From the NCBI RefSeq assembly GCF_904849725.1, contig NC_058518.1:210502741-210566740 (forward strand): DNA of 64,000 nt, read 5' to 3'. Below, piece after piece: positions 24,045 to 34,162 of this stretch. A program made the position numbers and the translations under genes. This DNA comes from Hordeum vulgare subsp. vulgare. Taxonomy: Eukaryota; Streptophyta; Magnoliopsida; Poales; Poaceae. Position 1 is the first letter of the stretch. Every line of letters starts with the position of its first letter. Below the pieces are notes generated by a model that saw only the letters and a program-made list of their open reading frames with translations, was not told the DNA's origin and did not search any database.

Positions 24045-24615
24045 TTACAAGAATGTCGTCACCAAGATTCCTAAGCTAGGTGCTAAAAAGTATGGAAATT
24101 TGGATCGGGGGTAGTCTTCATGCTCCCATGTTGCTTCTGCTTCGGTATGGTTTCTCCACTGAACCTTGAAGTACTTGATAGTGCGGCTTCTGGTGCAACG
24201 CTCGGCTTCATCCATGATGTGGATTGATCTCTCACAATAACTGAGGTGTGGCTGAAGATTGATGGGAACTTGGGGCAATTTTGGAGCTTCGTCCTTATAA
24301 TGATCTGGAGCTTTTTCCAAGATGCGGATTAGTTTCTCGTGGTAAGTGAGGTCAGGCTGAAGGTCAGTGGCCTGATGGTCGATGTCCTTATAAAGATCTG
24401 GACGGTTTGGCTCTTGAAGTCACTTCCAAAGTTGTGACACGTGGAAGACATTCTGCACACCCGAATGTTTCGGAGTTAGCTCCAACTGGTAAGTAACTTC
24501 TCCATGTCTTGTTGTGATCTTAAAAGGTCCAATGTACCTTGGAGCAAGTTTTGCTTTGACATGGAAACGCTTAGTCCCCTTGAGAGGTGTGACGCGGAGG
24601 TGATTTAATTGAGGA
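24045..24615 (-). pseudogene. Gypsy polyprotein C-terminus with chromodomain-like module
   Basis: On the minus strand it reads [34 protein letters not shown] and VFHVSQLWK, then a stop. It resumes with RCTRSRTIKYFKVQWRNHTE and EAEATWEHED, ending at the TAG or TAA just before the polypurine tract. This is the integrase tail plus chromodomain typical of Gypsy elements. The stop after QLWK is TGA where the mirror copy has TGC (Cys). About 39 bp of the linker found in the mirror copy are missing. The upstream pol is lost where another retrotransposon begins, at about 24620. Confidence 0.83.
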
Positions 24616-24620
24616 GAGGA

Positions 24621-25460
24621 CATGACTACCTTGGATATTATCACTATAATTGCATAAGAGTATTTATTTGAGGTGATTTCTGATAATAGTCATTCAATAA
24701 TTTATTTATGTTATTCGGAATAAAAATACTTCACGTGTTTTTATTTTATGCCTAAATGCAGAATGGCCGAACACTTGTATGAACCCGGTGTGATAACAAG
24801 GGAAGAGAAAATGGTTGAGTGCTATTCAAGAGGCCCTCTCATGTGAAATTGTTGTTCAAGAAGTTCTCTGACGTCACATTTAGGTCAAGAGAAGATAGAG
24901 TCCAAGTCTCTCATGTTCTAGACACATATTCAGACTGCATAGACATACCTGTAATGAAACACCTACAACTTTTACATCCGGACTCCGAATTGGGTGATTC
25001 GTTTTGTGGTGCAAAGTAGATTTTATGTGATTTCCAAGCCAATTGGGATCACCTTCAAATATGTCCGGAGCATGGAGATATCGACCAAACAATATGGTGT
25101 TGCACCAGAATCCAAGTGAAACAACAAGTCCAAAGGTGTTGCATCACCTCCACTTGGGCCCATAGGTAGTCATGTTCTTGCCGGATTGCCACCATTATCA
25201 ATACTTCATCTATATTCACAATATTTAGATTGCAATATCATATTCTTGCTTGTTCTTCGATTGCTTGCAGGAATAGACCTTCGTGGTCAGGTTGATCGTG
25301 CTCCGGCATGGTCAATAACCTCTTGGAGATTAGTTTAGTGATTGCTAAGGTGCAACGTCATGCATGTTTGTAGTCAGATCATCAAAGCATCACCTCCAAA
25401 TCTATAGTTATCATCTCATTGAAAGATCGGGTCCCTCGCCTCTATCAAGTGGTATCAGGA
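24621..25460 (+). repeat. First of two tandem LTRs of the second Gypsy
   Basis: It starts TGACTACCTTGG at 24623 and ends CCTCTATCA at 25447, followed by AG and a primer-site-like TGGTATCAGGA (25450-25460). It aligns along its length with 25463-26671, minus about 170 bp deleted near 25175. The mirror copy, 32523-33532, retains those bases. The LTR-end plus TGGTATCA arrangement fits a tRNA-Met primer site. Confidence 0.72.
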
Positions 25461-25462
25461 CA

Positions 25463-26671
25463 TGACTACCTTGGATATTATCACAATCATTGCACATGTG
25501 TATTTATTTGAGGTGATTTCGGATATAAGTCATGCAATAATTTATTTATCTTATCCACAACAAAAATACTTCACATGTTTTTATTTTATGCCTAAATGTA
25601 AAATGGCCCAAGACTTGTATGAACCACGTGTGATGACAAGGGAAGACGAAATGGTTGGATGCTATTCAAGAGGTCCTCTAATGTCAAAGGAAATAATTAG
25701 TTGTTGTTCAAGAAGTTCTCTCATGTCATTTTTATCCCAAGAGAAGATAGAGTCCAAGTCTCTCACGTTATGGACTCACATTCGAATTTCATAGACATGT
25801 GTGTCAAGGTTGTGAGAATCACGATTCTGAATTGGATCGGAGCTTTGTTGGTAGGATCATGAATCGTAGAATCATAACTACTAGGATTGTAGAAACTTAG
25901 ATTCTATGATAAAAATCATAGAATCGGAGGGCCTAGTTTGGATCGTAAACTCGTAATATTCTAAGACTCGAGTCACGATTCTGACAACTTTGATGCCTGT
26001 ACCAAAACGCGAAGAATTTTTACATCCAGACTCCAAATTGGGTGATTCTTTTTTGGCTGAAAATTAGATTTTATGTGCTTTCCAGGCCAATTGGATTCAA
26101 CTACAAATTCTTCCGGAGCGTCGATATATCGCCAAAAAATATGACATTGCACCAGAATCCGAGTCAAACAACAAGTCCAAAGGTGTTGCATCACCTCCAC
26201 TTGGGCCCATAAGACTTGTATGACCTAGGGTTAGTTTTAGGCTGCCTTGGGACATCCTCCCACCTCCTTGGCTGCCACCCCTTGCTCCCATGTATGTAGA
26301 TCAACCTAGTAGCTTTTTTCTTGGGATTTAATTAGTTAAAAGTTTGCCATTGCAAGTTCGTGTACTTCATTTCTGTCCAACGACCAGACTAAGACCGCTT
26401 TCGGATCCCACGCCTTCAATACTTCATCTATATTCGCAATATTTAGATTTTGATATCATATTCTTGCTTGTTCTTCGATTGCTTGTAGGAATAGACCTTC
26501 GTGATCAGGTTGATTGTGCTCCGGCATGGTTAATAACCTCTTGGAGATTCGTTTAGCAATCGCTAAGGCCCAACATCGTGCACGTTTGTAGTCGGACCGT
26601 CAAAATCATCTCCGCCAAATCGATAGCCACCATCTGATCGAAAGATTGGGACATCCTCGCCTCTCCTATCA
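25463..26671 (+). repeat. Second tandem LTR of the second Gypsy
   Basis: It starts TGACTACCTTGG and ends CCTCTCCTATCA at 26671. It is about 1.2 kb including a 190-bp MITE. It is followed by AG and TGGTATCCG (26674-26682), a mutated tRNA-Met primer site, then the leader and gag. Only 15 bp separate it from the first LTR. Confidence 0.74.
25804..25993. mobile_element. 190-bp MITE inside the LTR, hAT-like
   Basis: The terminal inverted repeats are TCAAGGTTGTGAGAATC and the complement of GATTCTGACAACTTTGA, with two mismatches in 17. The sequence is AT-rich with GATTCTA/TAGAATC motifs and has no coding capacity. It is absent from the first tandem LTR and present in the mirror LTR at 31977-32166, so it inserted before the inverted duplication. 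Target duplication is too degraded to size, so the superfamily is tentative. Confidence 0.7.
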
Positions 26672-27975
26672 AGTGGTATCCGTTTTGAGGTTGCTCGGTG
26701 AGAATTTCCAGTTATCCCTAGATTAGATTTATTTTTCTCACCTATTACCCAAGAAAAACCAACAAAAAAGAGTTAGATCTAGTCATCTTTGTCCAAGCCA
26801 GTTTGAGCCTTTGCAATTTTATTTTTAGTGCTTGCATAGTTGAATTATCGGTTGCATCGTCGTGTCAAGTTGCTGGTCTTAGCGTCTAGTCTTTTAGAGT
26901 TTCAAGTTCTGTTCACAAGTTGTCACGCCGCCGCGACACCATCTTCATCGCTGCTGACATATACCACCACCACGATGTCCTCATCCCTTCCGTTGTCGCC
27001 CACCACCATCCATCATTATGCACCACGTGCTCTAATTGTTCATTGTCATTATCTTACTTGAGGTCATTCGCATCTATTCTTTATCAAATCTGCATTTTAA
27101 TTGGTTGTTCGAGAGAAGAAAAAAAGTGAGAGCAAAAAAAGAGATAAAAAAAGTGAGAGAAAAATATAGAGAAAAAAATAGTAAAAACACGAGAAAAAAA
27201 TAAAGAGAGAAGAGAAAAAAATACAAATTTCGGATCTATCGAGAGTCAATCCCGTATTTGAACTCGGAATGGAAACTCTTTTGTGCACTATCCAGTAAAA
27301 CAAGTGTATCTTCCTCATACGAAGTCTGTTTTGGCTCCACGAGTACTCAAATTCGAGCTATCGACAAGACACATCTGAATAGTTCATCAAGCTTGTTCAT
27401 TATTGTCACGTTCATATTGGCTTCTAAATAGGACGTTTTTCTCTCCGAACGTTAGCAACACAGTTTGGGGGTCATTTATCATCACTATCTTTACAGCCAT
27501 TGTGATCTTCACTTATATCTTTCTCTTCAGAGCTACTTCATCTCATCCGTTGCTGCTATTTGTGATTTGACTTGACTCCGTTAGTGTTCTAGGCTCACAT
27601 CTCTAGTACGGTCTAGTCTAGGACCTGCACAGTACCGTCTTTGAGTGTTTATTCAACATTGCATGTCTGAATTGATTATTGCTAATATTTTGCTACCCTA
27701 TATTAATCTTTCCTAGCTCCACATATTTCTACACCGTGTATACATACGTTTACCTAGTAATTGCTTTACTCAATCTTTGGAGATATTGATACCATCGGTT
27801 GCCGGTCACCGCCTGCTGCATGGTTAGAATTTGTAAGGCATTGATATTTGCTTTACTGTGAGCGTTTTATCACCACATCCTCGTAGTTCATAGGAACAAT
27901 ATTCTTGGATTTTTTTTCTTGTTTCTACTAGTCATGACAGGATCTAGAGTTGTCAGTTAATGGGCTACTTCGATC
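26672..27975 (+). other. Gypsy leader with primer site and polypurine stretch
   Basis: This is the untranslated leader between the primer site and the gag ATG. Positions 27110-27225 are almost pure A/G on the plus strand with GAGAGA and AAAAAAAG runs. No gene is seen. Mirror: 29994-31297. Confidence 0.6.
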
Positions 27976-28316
27976 GTGGGAGACCTTCCACCACAACAAC
28001 TATTACGAGAGGTGCACAGAGATACAAATGCACATCATGAGGTTAATGCTTCTATACCACCATTTAATGGCCGTTTTAGACTTGCTTTATATATTAAATG
28101 GGAATTTGAAATAAATGATATATTTGCTTCCCATAATTTTGCTGAACATAGGAAAGTTAAGGTCGCGGTTTGTTCTTTCACCGGTTATGCTTCAGTTTGG
28201 TGGAGTGAATATTGTCGGTTACACCCTGATTATATACCTACAACTTGGGATGATTTGAAACTTAACATGAGACACACATTCGTTCCTACTTATTATACTT
28301 GGGCATGATTAAAAAG
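27976..28316 (+). pseudogene. Gypsy gag N-terminus, interrupted by Copia LTR
   Basis: It starts MGDLPPQQLLREVHRDTNAH and contains the retrotransposon gag signature KVAVCSFTGYASVWWSEYCR, then PTTWDDLKLNMRHTFVPTYY. The frame ends shortly before the Copia LTR edge at 28317, so gag is cut after about 110 codons. The order LTR, primer site, leader, gag is as expected for a 5' end. The mirror copy is 29652-29993. Confidence 0.82.
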
Positions 28317-28978
28317 TGTAAGTGCATCTAGTGCCCTTAGTGATTTTTGTGGTTTGAAGACTTATAGGTTAAGTAACTAATGTGTTTGTAAGTGTACACA
28401 TGCTCTATAAGTCGCTGAGGAGTTTGAGTTATATGATGAATATCGACCCCTAAAATTGTATATCTTTGGCTGAAGAAATTGGTCTTATAGACTTTCATCA
28501 CGAAGAAATTGTGATGAAATTGATATTCCTCATGAAGATATTGAAGATGAGGAATTCGGTGAGTCCTGAATAAAATCAATCCGAAAACTTTGAAGCGTGA
28601 AGATTTATTATTTCTGTTTCATTTTCTTCACTCTTGACTCATAGGAACACCATACTGTTAAAGGGGGTCGAGGTAACACTACGGAATGAATTTCCTCATG
28701 ATGCTCAATCGAAGCCTAATCCTACAAAAGCCTCAAGTGAGGAATATGAGAGACATGAGGACTCTCATAGTTGACAGCCCTGGCCGTTGCCGCAATTCGT
28801 GCCACCTTACCGATATTATCCACACCAACGGTCAAAATATTTAAGGGCATTTATGTCAAATCATGTCAGGATGCTCCCAGGCTATAAATAGCTGCCCCCC
28901 ACAACCATTAGTTGGTTGGCTACTGTGCGAGAAACTCACACTTGTCATTTAGAGCAACCCAAATTCCTCAGAGTCTTC
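28317..28978 (+). repeat. Truncated Sirevirus (Copia) LTR, left of the palindrome centre
   Basis: It begins TGTAAGTGCATCTAGTGCCC, the same start as the full LTR at 57195 (minus strand), and covers its first 662 bp. It stops abruptly at 28978 inside the LTR. A TATA-like CTATAAATAG is at 28882-28891, pointing towards the centre. Confidence 0.9.
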
Positions 28979-28996
28979 TATTACTCTCGAAGACTC
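28971..28996. repeat. Centre of the giant palindrome
   Basis: GAGTCTTC (28971-28978) pairs with GAAGACTC (28989-28996), leaving a 10-bp unpaired spacer at 28979-28988. The spacer continues the right-hand LTR text (TTACTCTC is also found in the intact LTR at about 56521-56528), so the left copy begins at 28978. Confidence 0.95.
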
Positions 28997-29651
28997 TGAG
29001 GAATTTGGGTTGCTCTAAATGACAAGTGTCAGTTTCTCGCAGAGCAACCAACCAGCTAATGGTTGTGGGGGCGCCTATTTATAGCCTGGGAGCATCCCGA
29101 CATGATTTTACGTAAATGCCCTTAAATATTTTGACCATTCGTGTGGATAAGTCGGTGAGGTGGCACGAATCGCGGCAACGGCTAGGGCTGTCAACTATGA
29201 GAGTCCTCATGTCTCTCATATTCCTCACTTGAGGCTTTTGTAGGATTAGGCTTGGGTTGAGCATCATGAGGAAATGCATTCCGTAGTGTTCCTTGACCCC
29301 CTTTAACAGTATGGTGTTCCTATGGCTCAAGAGTGAAGAAAATGAAACAGAAAGAATAAATCTTCACGCTTCAAAGTCTTCGGATTGATTTTCTTCAGGA
29401 CTCACCGAATTCCTCATCTTCAATATCTTCATGAGGAATATCAATTTCATTGCAATTTCTTCGCGATGAAAGTCTTAGCATAAGACCAATTTCTTCAGCC
29501 GAAGATATACAATTTTAGGGGTCGATATTCATCGTATAACTCAAACTCCTCAGCGACTTATAGAGCATGTGTACAGTTATAAACACATTAGTTTCTTAAC
29601 CTATAAGTCTTCATACCACCAAAATCACTAAGGGCACTAGATGCACTTACA
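28979..29651 (-). repeat. Truncated Sirevirus (Copia) LTR, right of the palindrome centre
   Basis: On the minus strand it begins TGTAAGTGCAT at 29651 and is the inverted partner of 28317-28978. A TATA-like CTATAAATAG on the minus strand (29075-29084) points to the centre, so the two truncated LTR promoters are convergent. Confidence 0.9.
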
Positions 29652-29993
29652 CTTTTTAATCATGCCACAAGTATAATAAGCAGGAACGAATGTTTTTCTC
29701 ATGTTAAGTTTCAAATCATCCCAAGTAGTAGGTATATAATCAGGGTGTAACCGACAATATTCGCTCCACCAAACTGAAGCATAGACGGTGAAAGAACAAA
29801 CCGCGACCTTAACTTTCTTATGTTCAGCAAAATTATGGGAAGCAAATATATCATTTATTTCAAATTCCCATTCAATATATAAAGAAGGTCTAAAACGTCC
29901 ATTAAATGATGGTATATAAACATTAACCTCAAGATGTGCATTTGTATCTCTCTGCACCTCTCGTAATAGTTGTTGTGGTGGCACGTCTCCCAC
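29652..29993 (-). pseudogene. Gypsy gag N-terminus, mirror copy
   Basis: It starts MGDVPPQQLLREVQRDTNAH and carries KVAVCSFTVYASVWWSEYCR and NMRKTFVPAYY. The frame reads on a few codons into the Copia LTR before stopping at 29637. It differs from the left copy by scattered substitutions, several of them amino-acid changing, as expected without selection. Confidence 0.82.
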
Positions 29994-31297
29994 GATCGAA
30001 GAAGCCCATTAACTGACAACTCTAGATCCTGTCATGACTAGTAGAAACAAGAAACAAAAATACAAGAATATTGTTCCTATGAACTATGAGGATGTGGTGA
30101 TAAAATGCTCACAGTAAAGCAAATAGCAACGCCTTACAAATTCTTACCATGCAGCAGGCGGGGACTGGCAACCGACGGTGTCAATATCTCCGAAGATTGA
30201 GTAAAGCAATTACCAGGTAAACGTATGTATACACGGTGTATAAGTATGTGGAGCTAGGAAAGCTTAATATAGGGTAGAAAAATATTAGCAATAATCAATT
30301 CAGAGATGCAATGTTGAATAAACGCTCAAGGACGGTACTGTGCTGGTCCTAGACTAGACCGTACTAGAGATGTGATCCTAGAACACTAACAGAGTCACGT
30401 CAAATAAAAAATAGCAGCAACGGATGAGATGAAGTAGCTCTGAATACAAAGATATAAGTGAAGATCACAATGGAAGTAAACATAGTGATTATAAATGACA
30501 CCCAAACTGTGTTCCTAACGTTCAGAGAGAAAAACGTCCTATTTAGAAGCCAATATGGACGTGACAATAATGAACATGCTTGATGAACTATTCAGATGCG
30601 TCTTGTCGATAGCTCGAATTTGAGTACTCGTGGAGCCAAAACAGACTTCATATGAGGAAGATACACTTGTTTTACTGAACAGTACACAAAAGAGTTTCCA
30701 ATCCGAGTTCAAATACGGGATTGACTCTAGATAGATCCAAAATTTGTATTTTTTCTCTTCTCACTTTACTTTTTCTTCTCGTGTTTTTACTATTTTTTTC
30801 TCTATATTTTTCTCTCACTTTTTTATCTCTTTTTTTGCTCTCACTTTTTTTCTTCTCTCGAACAACCAATTAAAATGCAGATTGGATCAAGCATGGATGT
30901 GAATGACCTTAAGTAAGATATGACAATGAACAATTAGAGCACGTGATGCATAATGATGGATGGTGGTGGGCGACAACGGAAGGGATGACGGCAGCATGGT
31001 GGTGGTATATGTCAGCAGCGATGAAGATGGTGTGGAGGCCTCCTGACAACTTGTGAACAGAACTCGAAACTCTAAAAGACTAGATGCTAAGACCAGTAAC
31101 TTGACACGACGATGCAACCGATAATTCAACTATTCAAGCACTAAAAAGAAAATTGCAAAGGCTCACACTGGCTTGGACAAAGATGACTAGATCTAACTCT
31201 TTTTTGTGGGTTTTTCTTGGGTAATAGGTAAGAAAAATAAATCTAATCTAGGGATAACTGGAAATTCTCACCGAGCAACCTCAAAACTGATACCACT
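29994..31297 (-). other. Gypsy leader, mirror copy
   Basis: A polypyrimidine stretch on the plus strand (about 30750-30862) mirrors 27110-27225. The primer site TGGTATCAG (minus strand) is at about 31287-31295. No gene seen. Confidence 0.6.
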
Positions 31298-32507
31298 TGA
31301 TAGGAGAGGCGAGGATGTCCTGATCTTTCAATCAGATGGTGGCTTCGATTTGGTGGAGATGATTTTGACGATCCGACTACAAACCTGCATGATGTTGGGC
31401 CTTAGCAATCGCTAATCCAATCTCCAAGAGGTTATCGACCATGCCAGAGCACAATCAACCTGACCACGAAGGTCTATTCCTACAAGCAATCAAATAACAA
31501 GCAAGAATATGATATCAAAATCTGAATATTGCGAATATAGATGAAGTATCGATAAGCGTGGGGATCCGAAAGCGGTCTTAGTCTGGTCCTTGGACATAAA
31601 CAAAGTACACGAACTTGCAATGGCATACTTTTAACTAACTAAATCCCAAGAAAAAAGCTACTAGGTTGATCTACTTATATAGGAGCAAGGGGTGGAAGCC
31701 AAGGAGGTGGGAGGACATCCCAAGGCAGGCTAAAACTAACCCTAGGTCGTACAAGTCTTATGGGCCCAAGTGGAGGTAATGCAACACCTTTGGACTTGTT
31801 GTTTGACTCCTATTCTAGTGCAACGTCATATTGTTTGGCGATATCTCCATGCTCCGGAAGAATTTGTAGGTGAATCCAGTTGGCCTGGAAAGCACATAAA
31901 ATCTAATTTGCAGCCAATAAAGAATCACCCAATTCGGAGTCCGGATGTAAAAGTTATTTGCGTTTTGGTACAGGCATCAAAGTTGTCAGAATCGTGACTC
32001 AAGCCTTAGAATCTTACGAGTTTACGATCCAAACTAGCCCCTCCGATTCTATGATTTTGCTCATAGAATCTAAGTTTCTACGATCCTAGTAGTTATGATT
32101 CTACGATTCATGATCCTACCAGCAAAGCTCCAATCCAATTCGGAAAACCGATTCTCACAACCTTGACACGGATGTCTATGCAATTCGAATCTGAGTCCAT
32201 AACGTTAGACACTTGGACTCTATCTTCTATTGGGATAAAAATGACGTGAGAGAACTTCTTGAACAACAACTAATTATTTCCTTTGACATGAGAGGACCTC
32301 TTGAATAGGATCCAACCACTTCCTCTTCCGTTGTCATCACACGTGGTTCATACAAGTCTTGGGCCATTCAACATTTAGGCATAAAATAAAAACACGTGAA
32401 GTATTTTTGTTCTCGATAACATAAATAAATTATTGCATGACTTATATCAGAAATCACCTCAAATAAATACACATGTGCAATGATTGTGATAATATCCAAG
32501 GTAGTCA
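31298..32507 (-). repeat. Tandem LTR with MITE, mirror copy
   Basis: The counterpart of 25463-26671, the same length within a base or two. It contains the 190-bp MITE at 31977-32166. Confidence 0.75.
31977..32166. mobile_element. 190-bp hAT-like MITE, mirror copy
   Basis: Terminal repeats TCAAAGTTGTCAGAATCG and AATCGATTCTC-type end (minus strand TCAAGGTTGTGAGAATC). Same 190-bp length as 25804-25993. Confidence 0.7.
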
Positions 32508-32522
32508 TGTCCTGATACCACT

Positions 32523-33532
32523 TGATAGAAGCGAGGGTCCCGATCTTTTGATCAGATGATAATTGTAGATTTGGAGGTGACGACTTTGATGATCTCACTA
32601 CAAACATGCATGACGTTGCACCTTAGCAATCACTAAACTAATCTCGAAGAGGTTATTGACCATGCTGGAGCACGATCAACCTGACCTTGAAGGTATATTC
32701 CTGCAAGCAATTGAAGAACAAGCAAGAATATGATATTTCAATTTGAATATTGCGAATATAGATGAAGTATTGATAAGGGTGGCGATCCGAAAGCGGTCTT
32801 AGTCTGGTCGTTGGACACAAACGGAGTACACGAAGTTGCAATAGCTAACTTTTAACTAAACAAATCCAAAGCAAAGAGCTACTAGATTGATCTACTTATA
32901 CAGGATCATAGGGTGACGTCCAAGGAGGTGGGAGGATGTCCCAAGGCATCCTAAAACTAACCCTAGGTCGTACAAGGCCTATGGGCCCAAGTGGAGGTGA
33001 TGCAACACCTCTGGACTTGTTGTTTCACTCGGATTCTGGTGCAACATCATATTGTTTGGTCGATATCTCGATGCTCCAGACAAATTTGAAGGTGATCCCA
33101 ATTGGGCTGGAAATCACATAAAATCTACTTTGCAGCACAAAAAGAATCACCCAATTTGGAGTCCGGATGTAAAAGTTGTAGGCGTTTCAGTACAGGTATG
33201 TGTGTGAAGTCCGAATCTGAGTCTAGAACATGAGAGACTTGGACTCTATATTCTCCTGGCCTAAATGTGATGTGATAGAACTTCTTGAACAACAACTAAT
33301 TATTTCCTTTAACATGAGAGGGCCTCTTGAATAGCACTCAACCATTTTCTCTTCCCTTGTTATCACACCGGGTTCATACAAGTGTTCGGCCATTCTGCAT
33401 TTAGGCATAAAATAAAAATAGGTGAAGTATTTTTATTGCGGATAGCATAAATAAATTATTCCATGACTTTTATCACAAATCACCTCAAATAAATACTCAT
33501 ATGCAATTATAGTGATAATATCCAAGGTAGCC
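32523..33532 (-). repeat. Second tandem LTR, mirror copy, without the 170-bp deletion
   Basis: The counterpart of 24623-25447. It keeps about 170 bp (within about 32820-33000) lost from the left copy, showing that the full LTR without MITE is about 1.0 kb. TGGTATCAGG lies at 32511-32520 on the minus strand. Confidence 0.74.
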
Positions 33533-34150
33533 ATATCCTCTCCTCAAGTAAATCACCTCCGCGTCACACCTCTCAAGGGGTCTAAGCGTTTCCATGTCAA
33601 AGGGAAACTTGCTCCAAGGTACATTGGACCTTTTAAGATCACAACAAGGCGTGGAGAAGTTGCTTACCAATTGGAGTTACCTCCTGAACTTTTGGGTGTG
33701 CACAATGTCTTCCACGTGTCACAACTTTGGAAGTGCCTTCAAGAGCCAAACCGTCCAGATCTTTATAAGGACATCGACCATCAGGCCACTGACCTTCAGC
33801 CTGACATCACTTACCGCAAGAAACCAATCCGCATCTTGGAAAAAGCTCCAGATCTTTATAAGGATGGAGCTCCAAAAGTGCCCCAAGTTCCCAACCGCCC
33901 GGAGCTCCATAAGGATATCGGTCATCAAGCCATCAATCTTCAGCCATACCTCACTTATTGTGAGAAATCAATCCACATCCTAGATGAAGCCGAGCGTTGC
34001 ACCAGAAGCCGCACCATCAAGTACTTCAAGGTTCTGTGGAGAAACCATACTGAAGCAGAAGCAACGTGGGATCATGAAGATACCTCCGATCCAAATTTCC
34101 TTACCTTTTTAGCACCTATCTTTGGAATCTCGGTGACGAGATTCTTGTAA
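33533..34150 (+). pseudogene. Gypsy polyprotein C-terminus with chromodomain-like module, longer copy
   Basis: The frame is open to the TAA at 34148-34150. It encodes [55 protein letters not shown], then a linker. The end is the chromodomain-like SRTIKYFKVLWRNHTEAEAT. Inside the linker a unit of about 45 residues is duplicated: PNRPDLYKDIDHQATDLQP and PNRPELHKDIGHQAINLQP each lead to an IRILEKAP- or IHILDEAE-like block. The stop seen in the left copy is absent. The frame's own ATG lies in the neighbouring LTR, so this is a pol fragment and not a gene. Confidence 0.83.
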
Positions 34151-34162
34151 GGGGGATAGGTC

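Larger units (their letters stand above)
774..28978 (+). repeat. Left arm of the giant palindrome
   Basis: This arm is 28.2 kb and recurs as its reverse complement between 28989 and about 52720. All its transposon junctions are in mirror order on the right. The left arm keeps about 4.97 kb (about 3854-8822) that the right arm lacks. It is missing about 230 bp that the right has at about 44620-44850, and about 170 bp near 25175 that the right has within 32820-33000. In 126 nt of gag and 52 nt beside the centre, compared by eye, the arms differ at about 5% and 2% of sites. Confidence 0.95.

Noticed and set aside
28317..29651. Copia element with two inverted LTRs as an intact foldback transposon
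   Set aside because: The mirror symmetry runs on through gag, LTRs, LINE and CACTA elements for over 20 kb each side, so it is not an element-sized structure.
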